From Labilibacter marinus (lineage in GTDB: Bacteria; Bacteroidota; Bacteroidia; Bacteroidales; Marinilabiliaceae): DNA of 64,000 bases. Below are positions 8,659 to 16,491 of this stretch, piece after piece. The notes under the pieces were generated by a model that was given only the letters and a program-made list of their open reading frames with translations, was not told where the DNA came from and did no database searches. Both the position numbers and the translations under genes were made by a program. Each line of letters starts with the position of its first letter. Positions within the stretch are counted from its first letter, which is position 1. The DNA lies in contig NZ_LXYE02000021.1 in assembly GCF_001659685.2 (NCBI RefSeq), positions 1 through 64,000 on the forward strand, given 5' to 3'.

Positions 8659-9342
8659 ATGGATAAAATATTAGTAGTGGAAGATGAGCCCGATATGCTT
8701 ATGGGCTTAAAAGATAATTTAGAGTTTGAAGGCTACGAAGTAGATGTAGCCGTGGATGGAGAAGATGGTTTAAATAAAATATTGAGTGATCATTATAATT
8801 TGGTATTGCTTGATGTAATGCTGCCAAAACTTTCAGGTTTCGATGTATGTAAAAAAGCGCGAAAGAAGGATATTCAGACACCTATAATCTTTTTATCAGC
8901 CAAAGGAGAGGAGTTAGATAAGGTAATTGGTCTTGAATCTGGTGCTGATGATTATATTACCAAACCCTTCTCATTGCGTGAACTTTCTGCACGAATAAAA
9001 GCGGTTATTAGACGATCAACGGTCAATATCGATCACAAAGAGGATCATATTGAAATTGGAAATTTAACGGTTGATTTTGCTAACTATTTAGCTTCGGTTA
9101 ATGAAGAACAGGTTAAGATGAGTATGAAGGAATATGAAATTCTGAATTATTTATTTACGCATAAAAACAGAACGGTAAGCAGAGATAGCTTATTAGATTC
9201 TGTTTGGGGGTACGATTTTCAGCCAACAACGCGCACCATTGATAATTTTATTCTTAAACTAAGACATAAAATAGAAGACAACCCCAATAGCCCTAGTATA
9301 ATACTAACAGTTCATGGTATAGGCTACAAATTAGTTTATTGA
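8659..9342 (+). CDS. OmpR/PhoB-family response regulator
   Basis: 227 residues. The receiver domain spans 1-118, with phospho-acceptor Asp52 in LVLLDVMLPKLSG, acidic D10/D12 region VEDEPDM, and Lys in DDYITKPFS. The winged-helix output domain (~130-227) ends TIDNFILKLRHKIEDN then VHGIGYKLVY, typical of OmpR/PhoB. The partner kinase gene is immediately upstream. Four ATGACA hexamers at 9386-9433, in the 11-bp pitch used by PhoB-type dimers, make the gene at 9504 a likely direct target. Confidence 0.92.
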   Translation: MDKILVVEDEPDMLMGLKDNLEFEGYEVDVAVDGEDGLNKILSDHYNLVLLDVMLPKLSGFDVCKKARKKDIQTPIIFLSAKGEELDKVIGLESGADDYITKPFSLRELSARIKAVIRRSTVNIDHKEDHIEIGNLTVDFANYLASVNEEQVKMSMKEYEILNYLFTHKNRTVSRDSLLDSVWGYDFQPTTRTIDNFILKLRHKIEDNPNSPSIILTVHGIGYKLVY

Positions 9343-9385
9343 ATTGTGTTTGTAAGTGGCACTTATAGAGCGCTATAAGTTTTTG

Positions 9386-9433
9386 ATGACATTTTGATGA
9401 CATTTTATTACAACGTATGACATGCAAATGACA
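9386..9433 (+). promoter_or_regulatory. Two PhoB-like boxes: four ATGACA half-sites with 11-bp pitch
   Basis: ATGACA occurs at 9386-9391, 9397-9402, 9417-9422 and 9428-9433, with spacings of 11, 20 and 11 bp. The first pair lies in a perfect tandem 11-mer (TTTTGATGACA twice, 9381-9402). On the minus strand each half-site reads TGTCAT, the core of the PhoB direct repeat. A -7-like TACTTTTA at 9454-9461 follows 21 bp after the second pair, so a bound regulator would sit in the -35 region of a promoter for the gene at 9504. Confidence 0.65.
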
Positions 9434-9503
9434 CCCCTGTGTTATTGCCGTCATACTTTTACAATGTAAAATAAAACAAGTCATTAATCATAAACTTATA
9501 GTC

Positions 9504-9875
9504 ATGAAAAATTTAAAGTTTTTAGTAGTATTTGCCGTTGTATTAGGAATTGGAATAGGCAATGTTCAAGCAAAAAAAGCAGTAAAGGAAGTTACAACAA
9601 CCCAAATGGTTAAATCACTCAAAAAGGATTTGATCTTATCATTTAAAGAGGAAAATATTGGTTTATTTGTTGAGAACGATAAAAAAACTACTGTTACGGT
9701 TACATTGAGGGTTTGTAAAGATTGCTGCATACAGGTAATGGAAGTAGAAGGCGGATCTGAAAGAATCCAAAAGTTGGTGAAAGAAACCATCAATACAAAA
9801 AAGTATAAAGCGGACGAAATTTGTAAATACCGTAAGTTTCGAGTTCCTTTAACTTTTGTGTATCACGAACATTAA
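9504..9875 (+). CDS. Small secreted cysteine-containing protein of unknown function
   Basis: 123 residues with a clear signal peptide (MKNLKFLVVFAVVLGIGIGN, cleavage near VQA-KK at ~23). The mature part is basic, with the Cys cluster VCKDCC at about 72-77 and another Cys near 100. The order of strands and helix (TVTVTLRVCK, IQKLVKETINTKKYK, FRVPLTFVY) resembles a TonB C-terminal-like fold, but no TonB function can be claimed. PhoB-like boxes lie just upstream and the GH2-like tandem genes start 52 bp downstream, so it is probably the first gene of a regulated operon. Confidence 0.6.
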   Translation: MKNLKFLVVFAVVLGIGIGNVQAKKAVKEVTTTQMVKSLKKDLILSFKEENIGLFVENDKKTTVTVTLRVCKDCCIQVMEVEGGSERIQKLVKETINTKKYKADEICKYRKFRVPLTFVYHEH

Positions 9876-9927
9876 AAGTTAGATAATTGAATTTAAGCCT
9901 CGCACATATTTAATATTTTATTGACCG

Positions 9928-10968
9928 ATGAGAGTGAAGTTATTTCTTATATTATTCTTAGTTATGCAACTGAGTGTTTCGGCACAAACACTAAAGCAGC
10001 TTAAGGCCTTAAATGGGTACTGGAGCTTTAGTGTAGGCGACGATTTGGAATGGAGATTGCCCAACCATAACTTTAGCGATTGGGATAAGATTTACGTTGG
10101 AAGAAGTTGGGAGAGTCAAGGATACGATGGTTATAATGGATATGGATGGTACAAAATAAAAGTTGACTTACCGGTGGGTATGTCCAAAAATAATCTCATC
10201 CTAAAATTAGATGGAATAGATGATGCTGATGAAGTATATTTTAATGGAGAGTTGATTGGGCAATCAGGTACATTTCCTCCTAATGTTGAAACGGCATTTA
10301 ACCAAATCAGAAAGTATACCATTCCTGCGCATCTAATTAATTCCTCCGTACCTAATATTATTGCAGTGAGGGTGTATGATGTATATGCTGATGGGGGAAT
10401 TATGGGAGATGTAGGCATCTATCAGGATGTTGCGGAGAGCTATTTTTTATTAAACCTTTCGGGCAGCTGGAAATTTAAAACAGGAAAGAATAATGAATAC
10501 AAAGATTTTTCTTTTAATGATAATGATTGGGACGAGCTAAGAGTCCCTCAAAGATGGGATGATCAAGGGTATGAATATCTGGATGGTTATGCCTGGTATC
10601 GTAAATCATTTAATTGGAATAACTCAAGTATTAGTGGAGATGTGATTTTCGTTTTAGGACGAATTGACGATAAAGATATCGCCTATCTTAACGGACAGAG
10701 GATAGGAAGTGTAGACGAAATGAAAAGAGGTCCGTATGATGCGCTTAAACAAGACCATAGAGCTCTGAGGGCGTACAGAGTGCCTAAATCGATGCTAAAA
10801 AATGGCAAAAATGTATTGGCAGTGCAGGTGTGGGACGAAGGCTTAGATGGTGGAATATATGAAGGACCCGTGGGTATTATGTCAGTAACGGCCTTTGATA
10901 ATTATTTTGCTGAATTTGAGCATAAGAAGGGGTTTTGGGAATTTTTTTATGAAAGCATTTTCGAATAA
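9928..10968 (+). CDS. Secreted protein with two GH2-type beta-sandwich (jelly-roll) domains
   Basis: 346 residues with signal peptide to ~19. Two homologous ~145-residue units follow, at about 25-165 and 175-320. Each runs GxWxF, then W-D-x-I/L-x-V-x-x-x-W-x-x-Q-G-Y, Y-x-W-Y-x, a strand with D-D-x-x-Y-x-N-G, and a final strand pair NIIAVRVYD or NVLAVQVWDEG. This is the pattern of the N-terminal sugar-binding sandwich of GH2 enzymes. No TIM barrel is present, so a catalytic glycosidase is unlikely; carbohydrate binding is an inference. The next gene, 3 bp on, is a paralogue with the same two-unit layout. Confidence 0.7.
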   Translation: MRVKLFLILFLVMQLSVSAQTLKQLKALNGYWSFSVGDDLEWRLPNHNFSDWDKIYVGRSWESQGYDGYNGYGWYKIKVDLPVGMSKNNLILKLDGIDDADEVYFNGELIGQSGTFPPNVETAFNQIRKYTIPAHLINSSVPNIIAVRVYDVYADGGIMGDVGIYQDVAESYFLLNLSGSWKFKTGKNNEYKDFSFNDNDWDELRVPQRWDDQGYEYLDGYAWYRKSFNWNNSSISGDVIFVLGRIDDKDIAYLNGQRIGSVDEMKRGPYDALKQDHRALRAYRVPKSMLKNGKNVLAVQVWDEGLDGGIYEGPVGIMSVTAFDNYFAEFEHKKGFWEFFYESIFE

Positions 10969-10971
10969 AAG

Positions 10972-11994
10972 ATGAAGAGAAAATATCTACATATAATTAT
11001 ACTGGTATTGCTTTATAGCATGGAGATGAGCGGGCAAGAATACAAGTTCGTGAAGGACTTGTCGGGCAAGTGGAAGTTTTCATTGGGCAATAATCCTGAA
11101 TGGAGTAAATCCAATTACGATGACTCGGGATGGGATAAAATATATGTTCCTTCAGCCTGGGAAATGCAAGGATTTAATGGCTACGACGGTTATGCCTGGT
11201 ATCGTAAAACCATTACAATTCCTCAGCTATATAATAAAGAAGCCTTAGCTATCGAATTGGGATATATTGATGATGTGGATAAAGTGTATTTTAATGGTAA
11301 AAAAATAGGTAAAACGGGTGACTTTCCGCCTTGCTTTGCTACTGCCTACAATGCACGTCGTATTTACGACATACCCGAATATTTAATAAACTATGATGCG
11401 CCCAATACTATTGCGGTTCAGGTATTTGATGAAGGGCTAGAAGGTGGTATTGTTAGGGGTGATATTCGCTTGATAGCTGAGAAAAATCCTCTACGCCCGT
11501 TCATGGATTTACAAGGAGATTGGAACTTTAAAATAGGGGATGATTTATCATGGCGTTATGATACAGGAGAAGATGGCAGTTGGAGAAAGATTTATGTGCC
11601 AGGAAATTGGGAAAATCAAGGATTCAAAGATTTGAATGGATATGCATGGTACCAGACTAGTTTTATAGCCAATGATAGTTTTTCCAAGGATAGGATAGTA
11701 TTATTGTTGGGGAAAATAGACGACTTGGATGAAGTTTTTATCAATGGTATTAAGGTTGGTCAAACGGGTTTTATGGAGCCAGAGCACCGACAGCGAGAAC
11801 ATACAGAGGCATACAACCAACTGCGAGGTTATTTAATTCCCGAAGGGATTATTCAGCAGGGTAAAACTAATACCATTCACGTTAGGGTTTCTGATTTCTA
11901 TTTAGAAGGTGGCATATATGCCGGTCCTATTGGTTTTATTCATCAGCAGGACTATATTAGCTACTGGAAGAACAGAAAAAAATCCAACTACTGA
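10972..11994 (+). CDS. Secreted protein with two GH2-type beta-sandwich domains, paralogue of the preceding gene
   Basis: 340 residues with a signal peptide to about 21. Two sandwich units lie at ~25-170 and ~175-325, with LSGKWKFSLGNNPEW, YVPSAWEMQGFNGYDGYAWY and IDDVDKVYFNGKKIGKTGDF in the first, and matching segments in the second. It arose by gene duplication with 9928-10968; together they carry four copies of the unit. Only three bases separate the genes, so translation is likely coupled. No catalytic acid pair was found. Binding of a glycan at the cell surface or in the periplasm is the most economical guess. Confidence 0.7.
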   Translation: MKRKYLHIIILVLLYSMEMSGQEYKFVKDLSGKWKFSLGNNPEWSKSNYDDSGWDKIYVPSAWEMQGFNGYDGYAWYRKTITIPQLYNKEALAIELGYIDDVDKVYFNGKKIGKTGDFPPCFATAYNARRIYDIPEYLINYDAPNTIAVQVFDEGLEGGIVRGDIRLIAEKNPLRPFMDLQGDWNFKIGDDLSWRYDTGEDGSWRKIYVPGNWENQGFKDLNGYAWYQTSFIANDSFSKDRIVLLLGKIDDLDEVFINGIKVGQTGFMEPEHRQREHTEAYNQLRGYLIPEGIIQQGKTNTIHVRVSDFYLEGGIYAGPIGFIHQQDYISYWKNRKKSNY

Positions 11995-12074
11995 TTTTGT
12001 AATTAAGTTATTGTAATTCATGGAATCCTTCTATTTTTGCGTTTTTAAAAATCGAATTAAAAACACAACGAATA

Positions 12075-12338
12075 ATGCACAAAGTAATATTGTGGGTAGA
12101 ATTTGAAGACCTGGTGAGCGTAGGCGAAATTTCAGAAAAAGCAGATATTAAATTAACCATCGAGGGCGACTCAAAAAAGATAGAAATTGTATCTCAATTA
12201 GATCTTAAATCAGGTATTGAATTTGAGTATGATGAGTACGGTGAATACTGCGTGTCTTTAGAGAGTGAATTTGTTAATTACAAAGAAAATTTTGTGTTTG
12301 ATAAGCAAACTGAGGAAGTGGAGATATTGGTTAAATAA
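12075..12338 (+). CDS. Small acidic protein of unknown function
   Basis: 87 residues, rich in Glu, Asp and Lys, without signal peptide or membrane helix. The sequence alternates short beta-like stretches (KVILWVEFEDLVSV, IKLTIEGDSKKIEIVSQLDL, YCVSLESEFVNYKENFVF). It starts 80 bp after the second GH2-like gene on the same strand. I do not recognise the family. Codon use resembles that of its neighbours and the frame is intact, so it is probably real. Confidence 0.5.
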   Translation: MHKVILWVEFEDLVSVGEISEKADIKLTIEGDSKKIEIVSQLDLKSGIEFEYDEYGEYCVSLESEFVNYKENFVFDKQTEEVEILVK

Positions 12339-12370
12339 ACAATCGTTACAAAGTGTTGTGCTTTTTATGT

Positions 12371-12516
12371 CTGCGGAGTTAAAATACATGACAACTTTAC
12401 CGCTTTTGTAGGCTACGGAAGCAAAATATATGACAACTCAGGTGAAATATATGACAACGTTACCGCTTTTATACATTTCGGAGCTAAAATATATGACAAC
12501 GTTACCGGTTTTTATG
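12371..12516 (+). repeat. Short tandem repeats phased at 21/42 bp around ATGACAAC
   Basis: ATGACAAC occurs at 12388, 12430, 12451 and 12493, with spacings of 42, 21 and 42 bp. Three copies continue into TTTACCGCTTTT, GTTACCGCTTTT or GTTACCGGTTTT, and each is preceded by AAAATAC/T. All spacings are multiples of three; read in frame the units give ELKYMTTLPLL, KYMTTQV and KYMTTLPVF, with one internal stop. This could be a decayed coding minisatellite or a phased protein-binding array. It is too irregular, and too short in spacer, for a CRISPR. Confidence 0.6.
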
Positions 12517-12570
12517 TTGGTTTAAATAATTTTGCAAATGATTGGTTCTTACTTTGTTTTCTGCAAATAA

Positions 12571-12741
12571 AAATCCCCACCTAATAGTAAGGCAGGGATT
12601 GTATAAAAATTGTATTTATTGGCGCCGCCAAAAGGTTTAATACCTCAAGGCTTGCCTCGTTAATCCAGTTAGTATTCATATTTATGCCTCTGGGCTTGCC
12701 CCGAGGTGGTTCACTTCCTCAGTAGAGGATAAAAAGCTATT
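12571..12741. other. Hairpin-bearing spacer between convergent genes
   Basis: This region ends both the plus-strand gene at 12338 and the minus-strand sulfatase operon. AATCCC...GGGATT pairs across 12572-12600. CCTCTGGG-CTTG-CCCCGAGG at 12687-12706 folds into a hairpin, and a related CCTCAAGGCTTGCCTCG lies at 12643-12659. They probably act as terminators or RNA 3'-end stabilisers. Confidence 0.45.
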
Positions 12742-15078
12742 CTATTTTAAATCATACTCCACAAAATCAATTTTGTTGCTATACGCAAATGGAGAATGAT
12801 ATACAGGTGTAACTGGTGATCCTAAATCCATACCAATATCGGTGGTTTCGGTTACGGCAAATCTAATTGGTACAGTTTTACCAACTACGCCTGAGCCTAC
12901 TTCTTTACCATTTACAAAAAGTTTGGCTGTTCCACCACCTCCCCAATCTTCCGATTCTTGGGTGTATTCCATTTTTAACTCTAATTCTCCTTGCGGTAAA
13001 TTAATACTCGAACTTACATTATATCTATCGGTATTAAAAAAGTTGTAGGTATAATGTAATTTGTTGTTTTTAACGTATAACGAATAGCCTGCTACGTTAC
13101 CTCCAACGGCTACTAAAACCCCTTCGTCACCTTTTTTATAATCTACTTTTGAAGTAATGGTATGACTTCTTGAATAAACCGGTGGCGTTCCTCCTTCAGG
13201 AATACGTGTTGTTCCCTGGTTGTATTTGAAATGAGTCTTTCCTCTGGTTATAGATGGGCGTAACGGATTTAAGGCTCTCTCTGCATATCTATCATCTAAA
13301 GGATATACATTATATTTTTCGGCTTCCTGATCGAAAATAGCTTTTAATTCGGCTAATTTTTCTGGGTTGGATTCGGCTAAATCATTTGATTGCGAAAAAT
13401 CCTCGTCAATATGATAAAGTTCCCATGTCTCATTATCAAAACCTACAGATCCCGTAAATGCCCATGGTACTCCATGAAACGAAGCAGCTACCCAACCATC
13501 GTGATAGATAGCGCGATGACCAGCTACCTCAAAATATTGTGTATTTCTCTTTCCTTCAGCATCGGCATCATCAAATGAGTAGTTCATACTTATGCCTGCT
13601 ATAGCAGCTTGTTTGGCTCCATTAACAACGCTCGGTATTTTAATACCTGCAGCTTTGTAAATAGTAGGCGCAATATCTACCACATGATGAAATTGGGTAC
13701 GTTTTTCATTCTTCGCTTTAATCCCTTGGGGCCACGATATAACTAATCCATTTCGGGTACCTCCAAAGTGGGATGGAACTCTTTTCATCCATTGAAAAGG
13801 AGTGCTTCCTGCCCACGACCATGCTACTGCATAATGGTTTTCAAAGTCTTTACCACCTAGCTCGTCCATTACAGCCAACTGGTCTTCTAAGTTATCCGGA
13901 AAACCATTCTGAACCATCATATTGTTAATGGTTCCAATTAGGGTTCCTTCGCCACTGGCTCCATTGTCACCCACTACATAAACTACCATGGTGTTTTCGC
14001 CTCCTTCAACTTTTTTGGCTTCCTCTAGTAATTTACCCACACAATAATCGGTATGAGCCAAGTATCCCGCAGCCACTTCCATTTGGCGAGCAAATAGTTT
14101 TTTAGCCTCAGGTGTTTGATCTTCCCAGGCAGGTATGGCATCTGGTCGTTCGGTTAACTTTGTATCTTCAGGTATAATACCTAACATTTTTTGGCGCGCA
14201 ATGGTGTGTTCGCGCATTACATCCCATCCTTCGTTAAATTTACCCTGGTACTTTTTAATCCATTCCTTTTGTACGTGTAATGGTGCATGTATTGCTCCCG
14301 TTGAAAAGTAGGCAAAGTAAGGTTTGTCTGGGTTTAGCGATTTTTGTTGCTGAATCCAGTTAATAGCATCCTGACTTAAATCCTCTGTTAAATGATACCC
14401 TTGTTCTGGTGTTAATTTAGGTTCAACAGGTAGTGTGTTTTTAAATAATTGCGGTTCGTATTGGCTGGTTTCTCCACCCATAAAGCCGTAAAAATACTCA
14501 AAGCCCAAACCTGTAGGCCAACGATCAAAAGGTCCTGTTTGATTGGTTTCCCAATCTGGCGTGTTATGCCATTTACCCCAAGCTGCGGTATTATATCCAT
14601 TTAAACGAAGTACTTCGGCCATGCTAGCAGCATCCTTGCCCCAAATACTATTGTAACCTGGATAGCCTGTTGACATTTCAGAGATTGTTCCGAAACCTGT
14701 TTGGTGATGATTACGACCCGTTAACAGAGCAGCTCTGGTTGGACTACATACCCCAGTGGTATGAAACCTAGTATAGGTAATTCCTTCTTCAGCCACCTTG
14801 TCTAGTGCGGGCATATCAATAGGGCCACCTAAGGTGCCAGGCTGACCAAAACCTACGTCATCTAAAATAACCAATATCACGTTAGGCGCGCCTTCTGGAG
14901 CTTGTAATGGTTGCGGATAATCTTCTTTAGAATCCTCAAATGTTCGTCCCATTTCGCCATTAAACTCTTTGGGAGGATATGCATAAGGTAATGTTGTTGC
15001 TTCTTCATCCGACTGCTTAACGGGTGCTGAACACGAAGCAATAATAACTACTAAAAGCAGATTTAATGTCTGTTTCAT
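12742..15078 (-). CDS. S1-type arylsulfatase lipoprotein
   Basis: 778 residues with a lipoprotein signal (lipobox IASC, Cys16). The sulfatase core starts near 64 (APNVILVILDDVG, with Ca-binding Asp73/Asp74). The formylglycine motif is Cys111-SPTR in GVCSPTRAALLTGRNHH. GKWHNTPDW and VVGDNGASGEGT supply further active-site residues. The C-terminal ~150 residues form a beta-rich extension common in long arylsulfatases. It hydrolyses sulfate esters in the periplasm or at the surface after maturation by a formylglycine-generating enzyme or anSME, neither of which is encoded here. It is the last gene of a four-gene minus-strand run headed by the DUF1254 gene at 20301. The substrate is unknown. Confidence 0.9.
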   Translation of the reverse strand: MKQTLNLLLVVIIASCSAPVKQSDEEATTLPYAYPPKEFNGEMGRTFEDSKEDYPQPLQAPEGAPNVILVILDDVGFGQPGTLGGPIDMPALDKVAEEGITYTRFHTTGVCSPTRAALLTGRNHHQTGFGTISEMSTGYPGYNSIWGKDAASMAEVLRLNGYNTAAWGKWHNTPDWETNQTGPFDRWPTGLGFEYFYGFMGGETSQYEPQLFKNTLPVEPKLTPEQGYHLTEDLSQDAINWIQQQKSLNPDKPYFAYFSTGAIHAPLHVQKEWIKKYQGKFNEGWDVMREHTIARQKMLGIIPEDTKLTERPDAIPAWEDQTPEAKKLFARQMEVAAGYLAHTDYCVGKLLEEAKKVEGGENTMVVYVVGDNGASGEGTLIGTINNMMVQNGFPDNLEDQLAVMDELGGKDFENHYAVAWSWAGSTPFQWMKRVPSHFGGTRNGLVISWPQGIKAKNEKRTQFHHVVDIAPTIYKAAGIKIPSVVNGAKQAAIAGISMNYSFDDADAEGKRNTQYFEVAGHRAIYHDGWVAASFHGVPWAFTGSVGFDNETWELYHIDEDFSQSNDLAESNPEKLAELKAIFDQEAEKYNVYPLDDRYAERALNPLRPSITRGKTHFKYNQGTTRIPEGGTPPVYSRSHTITSKVDYKKGDEGVLVAVGGNVAGYSLYVKNNKLHYTYNFFNTDRYNVSSSINLPQGELELKMEYTQESEDWGGGGTAKLFVNGKEVGSGVVGKTVPIRFAVTETTDIGMDLGSPVTPVYHSPFAYSNKIDFVEYDLK

Positions 15079-15161
15079 TGTGTTGAAGTTTTATGTTGTT
15101 TATGGTTTTAGCTTTGTATTAAACCTTAATCAATACTTAAGAGCCATCGTTGTTAAGTCTC

Positions 15162-16412
15162 TTAAAACTTTTCGTTTAAGCCAAGATAAAATCCTTTGGC
15201 TCCATGATTACCCCATGCGTAGTCTAAGGTTAAATTAGTTCTTGATTTTTTATTAATCATTACACGTAATCCAGCACCGTATCCTACATCTAGGTAATCA
15301 AATAAGTTAATATCATTGGTTCTGCTGCTGGCTGTTGTGCCATTTACAAAAACAACACCACCTAAGGTTTCTTTATTTTTTTGCAAGGGGAAACGATATT
15401 CTGTTTCGCCATACCAAATGTCTTCGCCTCTAAACCTACCTTGTGTATAAGCTCTACCCGAGTTTCCGAATTGATCCCATCCCACAGCAGGTAAATCTAA
15501 ATACGGAACTTTACCCGAGGTAACAAACCAACCGTAGGTCCAAAAACCCAATAAATGCCTTGGTCTTTCCTGATCAAAATGTATATAGTCGCGATATTCA
15601 GCCCATAAAATACTAGATGACTGATCGCTTCCTAAAAATTCAGGGTTTACACGAAGATTTACAAAAGCATACCTACCCGAATAAGGATTGATGGCATTGT
15701 CTCTACTATCAAATAACAGGTTAAACGAAACACCCGATGTTGTATATTCTGTTTGTGAAAAACCTTGGTGTTCCTGATATAAATAATGACTGGTTAATAC
15801 AGGTGGATCACTCTCTATATCCAGTAAATTATCTTTAATGTCAAAGTGGTAATCGTAATGGTAACCCAATCCGTAAAATAATCTGGTGTCTTGATGTTTG
15901 CGTAATGCCGTTTGATGCAGACGAATAAAGTTAAACTCCATTTGCTGCGCTGTTTCTATTTTTTTGCTGAACTGATTATCATCATATTCAAAACCATCAT
16001 GAATCACTTTGTTGGAGTTGGGACCCGTACCTAATCCAAAAGTAGGCTGCGAGGTCATAAAGTATCTCCAATCACTAAGGATGTTCCATTTATCACCACT
16101 TAAAAAAACATTGGTTTTAGCGGTTAAAATTAGCTGCTTGTTGGTGGTGTAAATGATAGTACCTAAACCCGATGAAATGCTGGTGTTAGATTTGTCTCCC
16201 ATAAACCAACTGGCACCTGGAGCTACCCCATACATTAAGCCATTGGTTGGATTAACCGCAATAACCGGAAGTGGTATTAATGATACTTTTTTTTCCTTCT
16301 TCTCTTTTTCCTCTTTAGGGGTTTTCTTCTCTTCTTCATCTGCTTGAGCAGATAAGTTTATTGCACCCAAAAGAAATGATGCTACGATGAATAAAACACT
16401 TACTTTTTTCAT
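15162..16412 (-). CDS. BamA/Omp85-like outer-membrane barrel without POTRA domains
   Basis: 416 residues with a signal peptide to ~22. A highly charged Glu/Lys linker (24-43) is followed by a barrel-like region rich in aromatic, alternating strands and ending HGAKGFYLGLNEKF. The segments SLIPLPVIAVNPTNGLMYG and FDSRDNAINPYSGRY match the bacterial surface antigen (Omp85) barrel family. No POTRA repeats precede it. It lies between two arylsulfatase genes on one transcript, so it may let substrate or product pass the outer membrane, or insert its neighbours. That role is inference. Confidence 0.75.
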   Translation of the reverse strand: MKKVSVLFIVASFLLGAINLSAQADEEEKKTPKEEKEKKEKKVSLIPLPVIAVNPTNGLMYGVAPGASWFMGDKSNTSISSGLGTIIYTTNKQLILTAKTNVFLSGDKWNILSDWRYFMTSQPTFGLGTGPNSNKVIHDGFEYDDNQFSKKIETAQQMEFNFIRLHQTALRKHQDTRLFYGLGYHYDYHFDIKDNLLDIESDPPVLTSHYLYQEHQGFSQTEYTTSGVSFNLLFDSRDNAINPYSGRYAFVNLRVNPEFLGSDQSSSILWAEYRDYIHFDQERPRHLLGFWTYGWFVTSGKVPYLDLPAVGWDQFGNSGRAYTQGRFRGEDIWYGETEYRFPLQKNKETLGGVVFVNGTTASSRTNDINLFDYLDVGYGAGLRVMINKKSRTNLTLDYAWGNHGAKGFYLGLNEKF

Positions 16413-16491
16413 AATTGATGTAGGCTAATTAGGTCAGTGCATGTAAAGCGTTTAGTTCGCTAAAATGCACTGACCATAAGTTATTCAGTTT

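Noticed and set aside
12371-12516. Possible CRISPR array
   Set aside because: Units share only ~8-20 bases, spacers are 13-34 bp and similar to one another, and there are no cas genes in the window.
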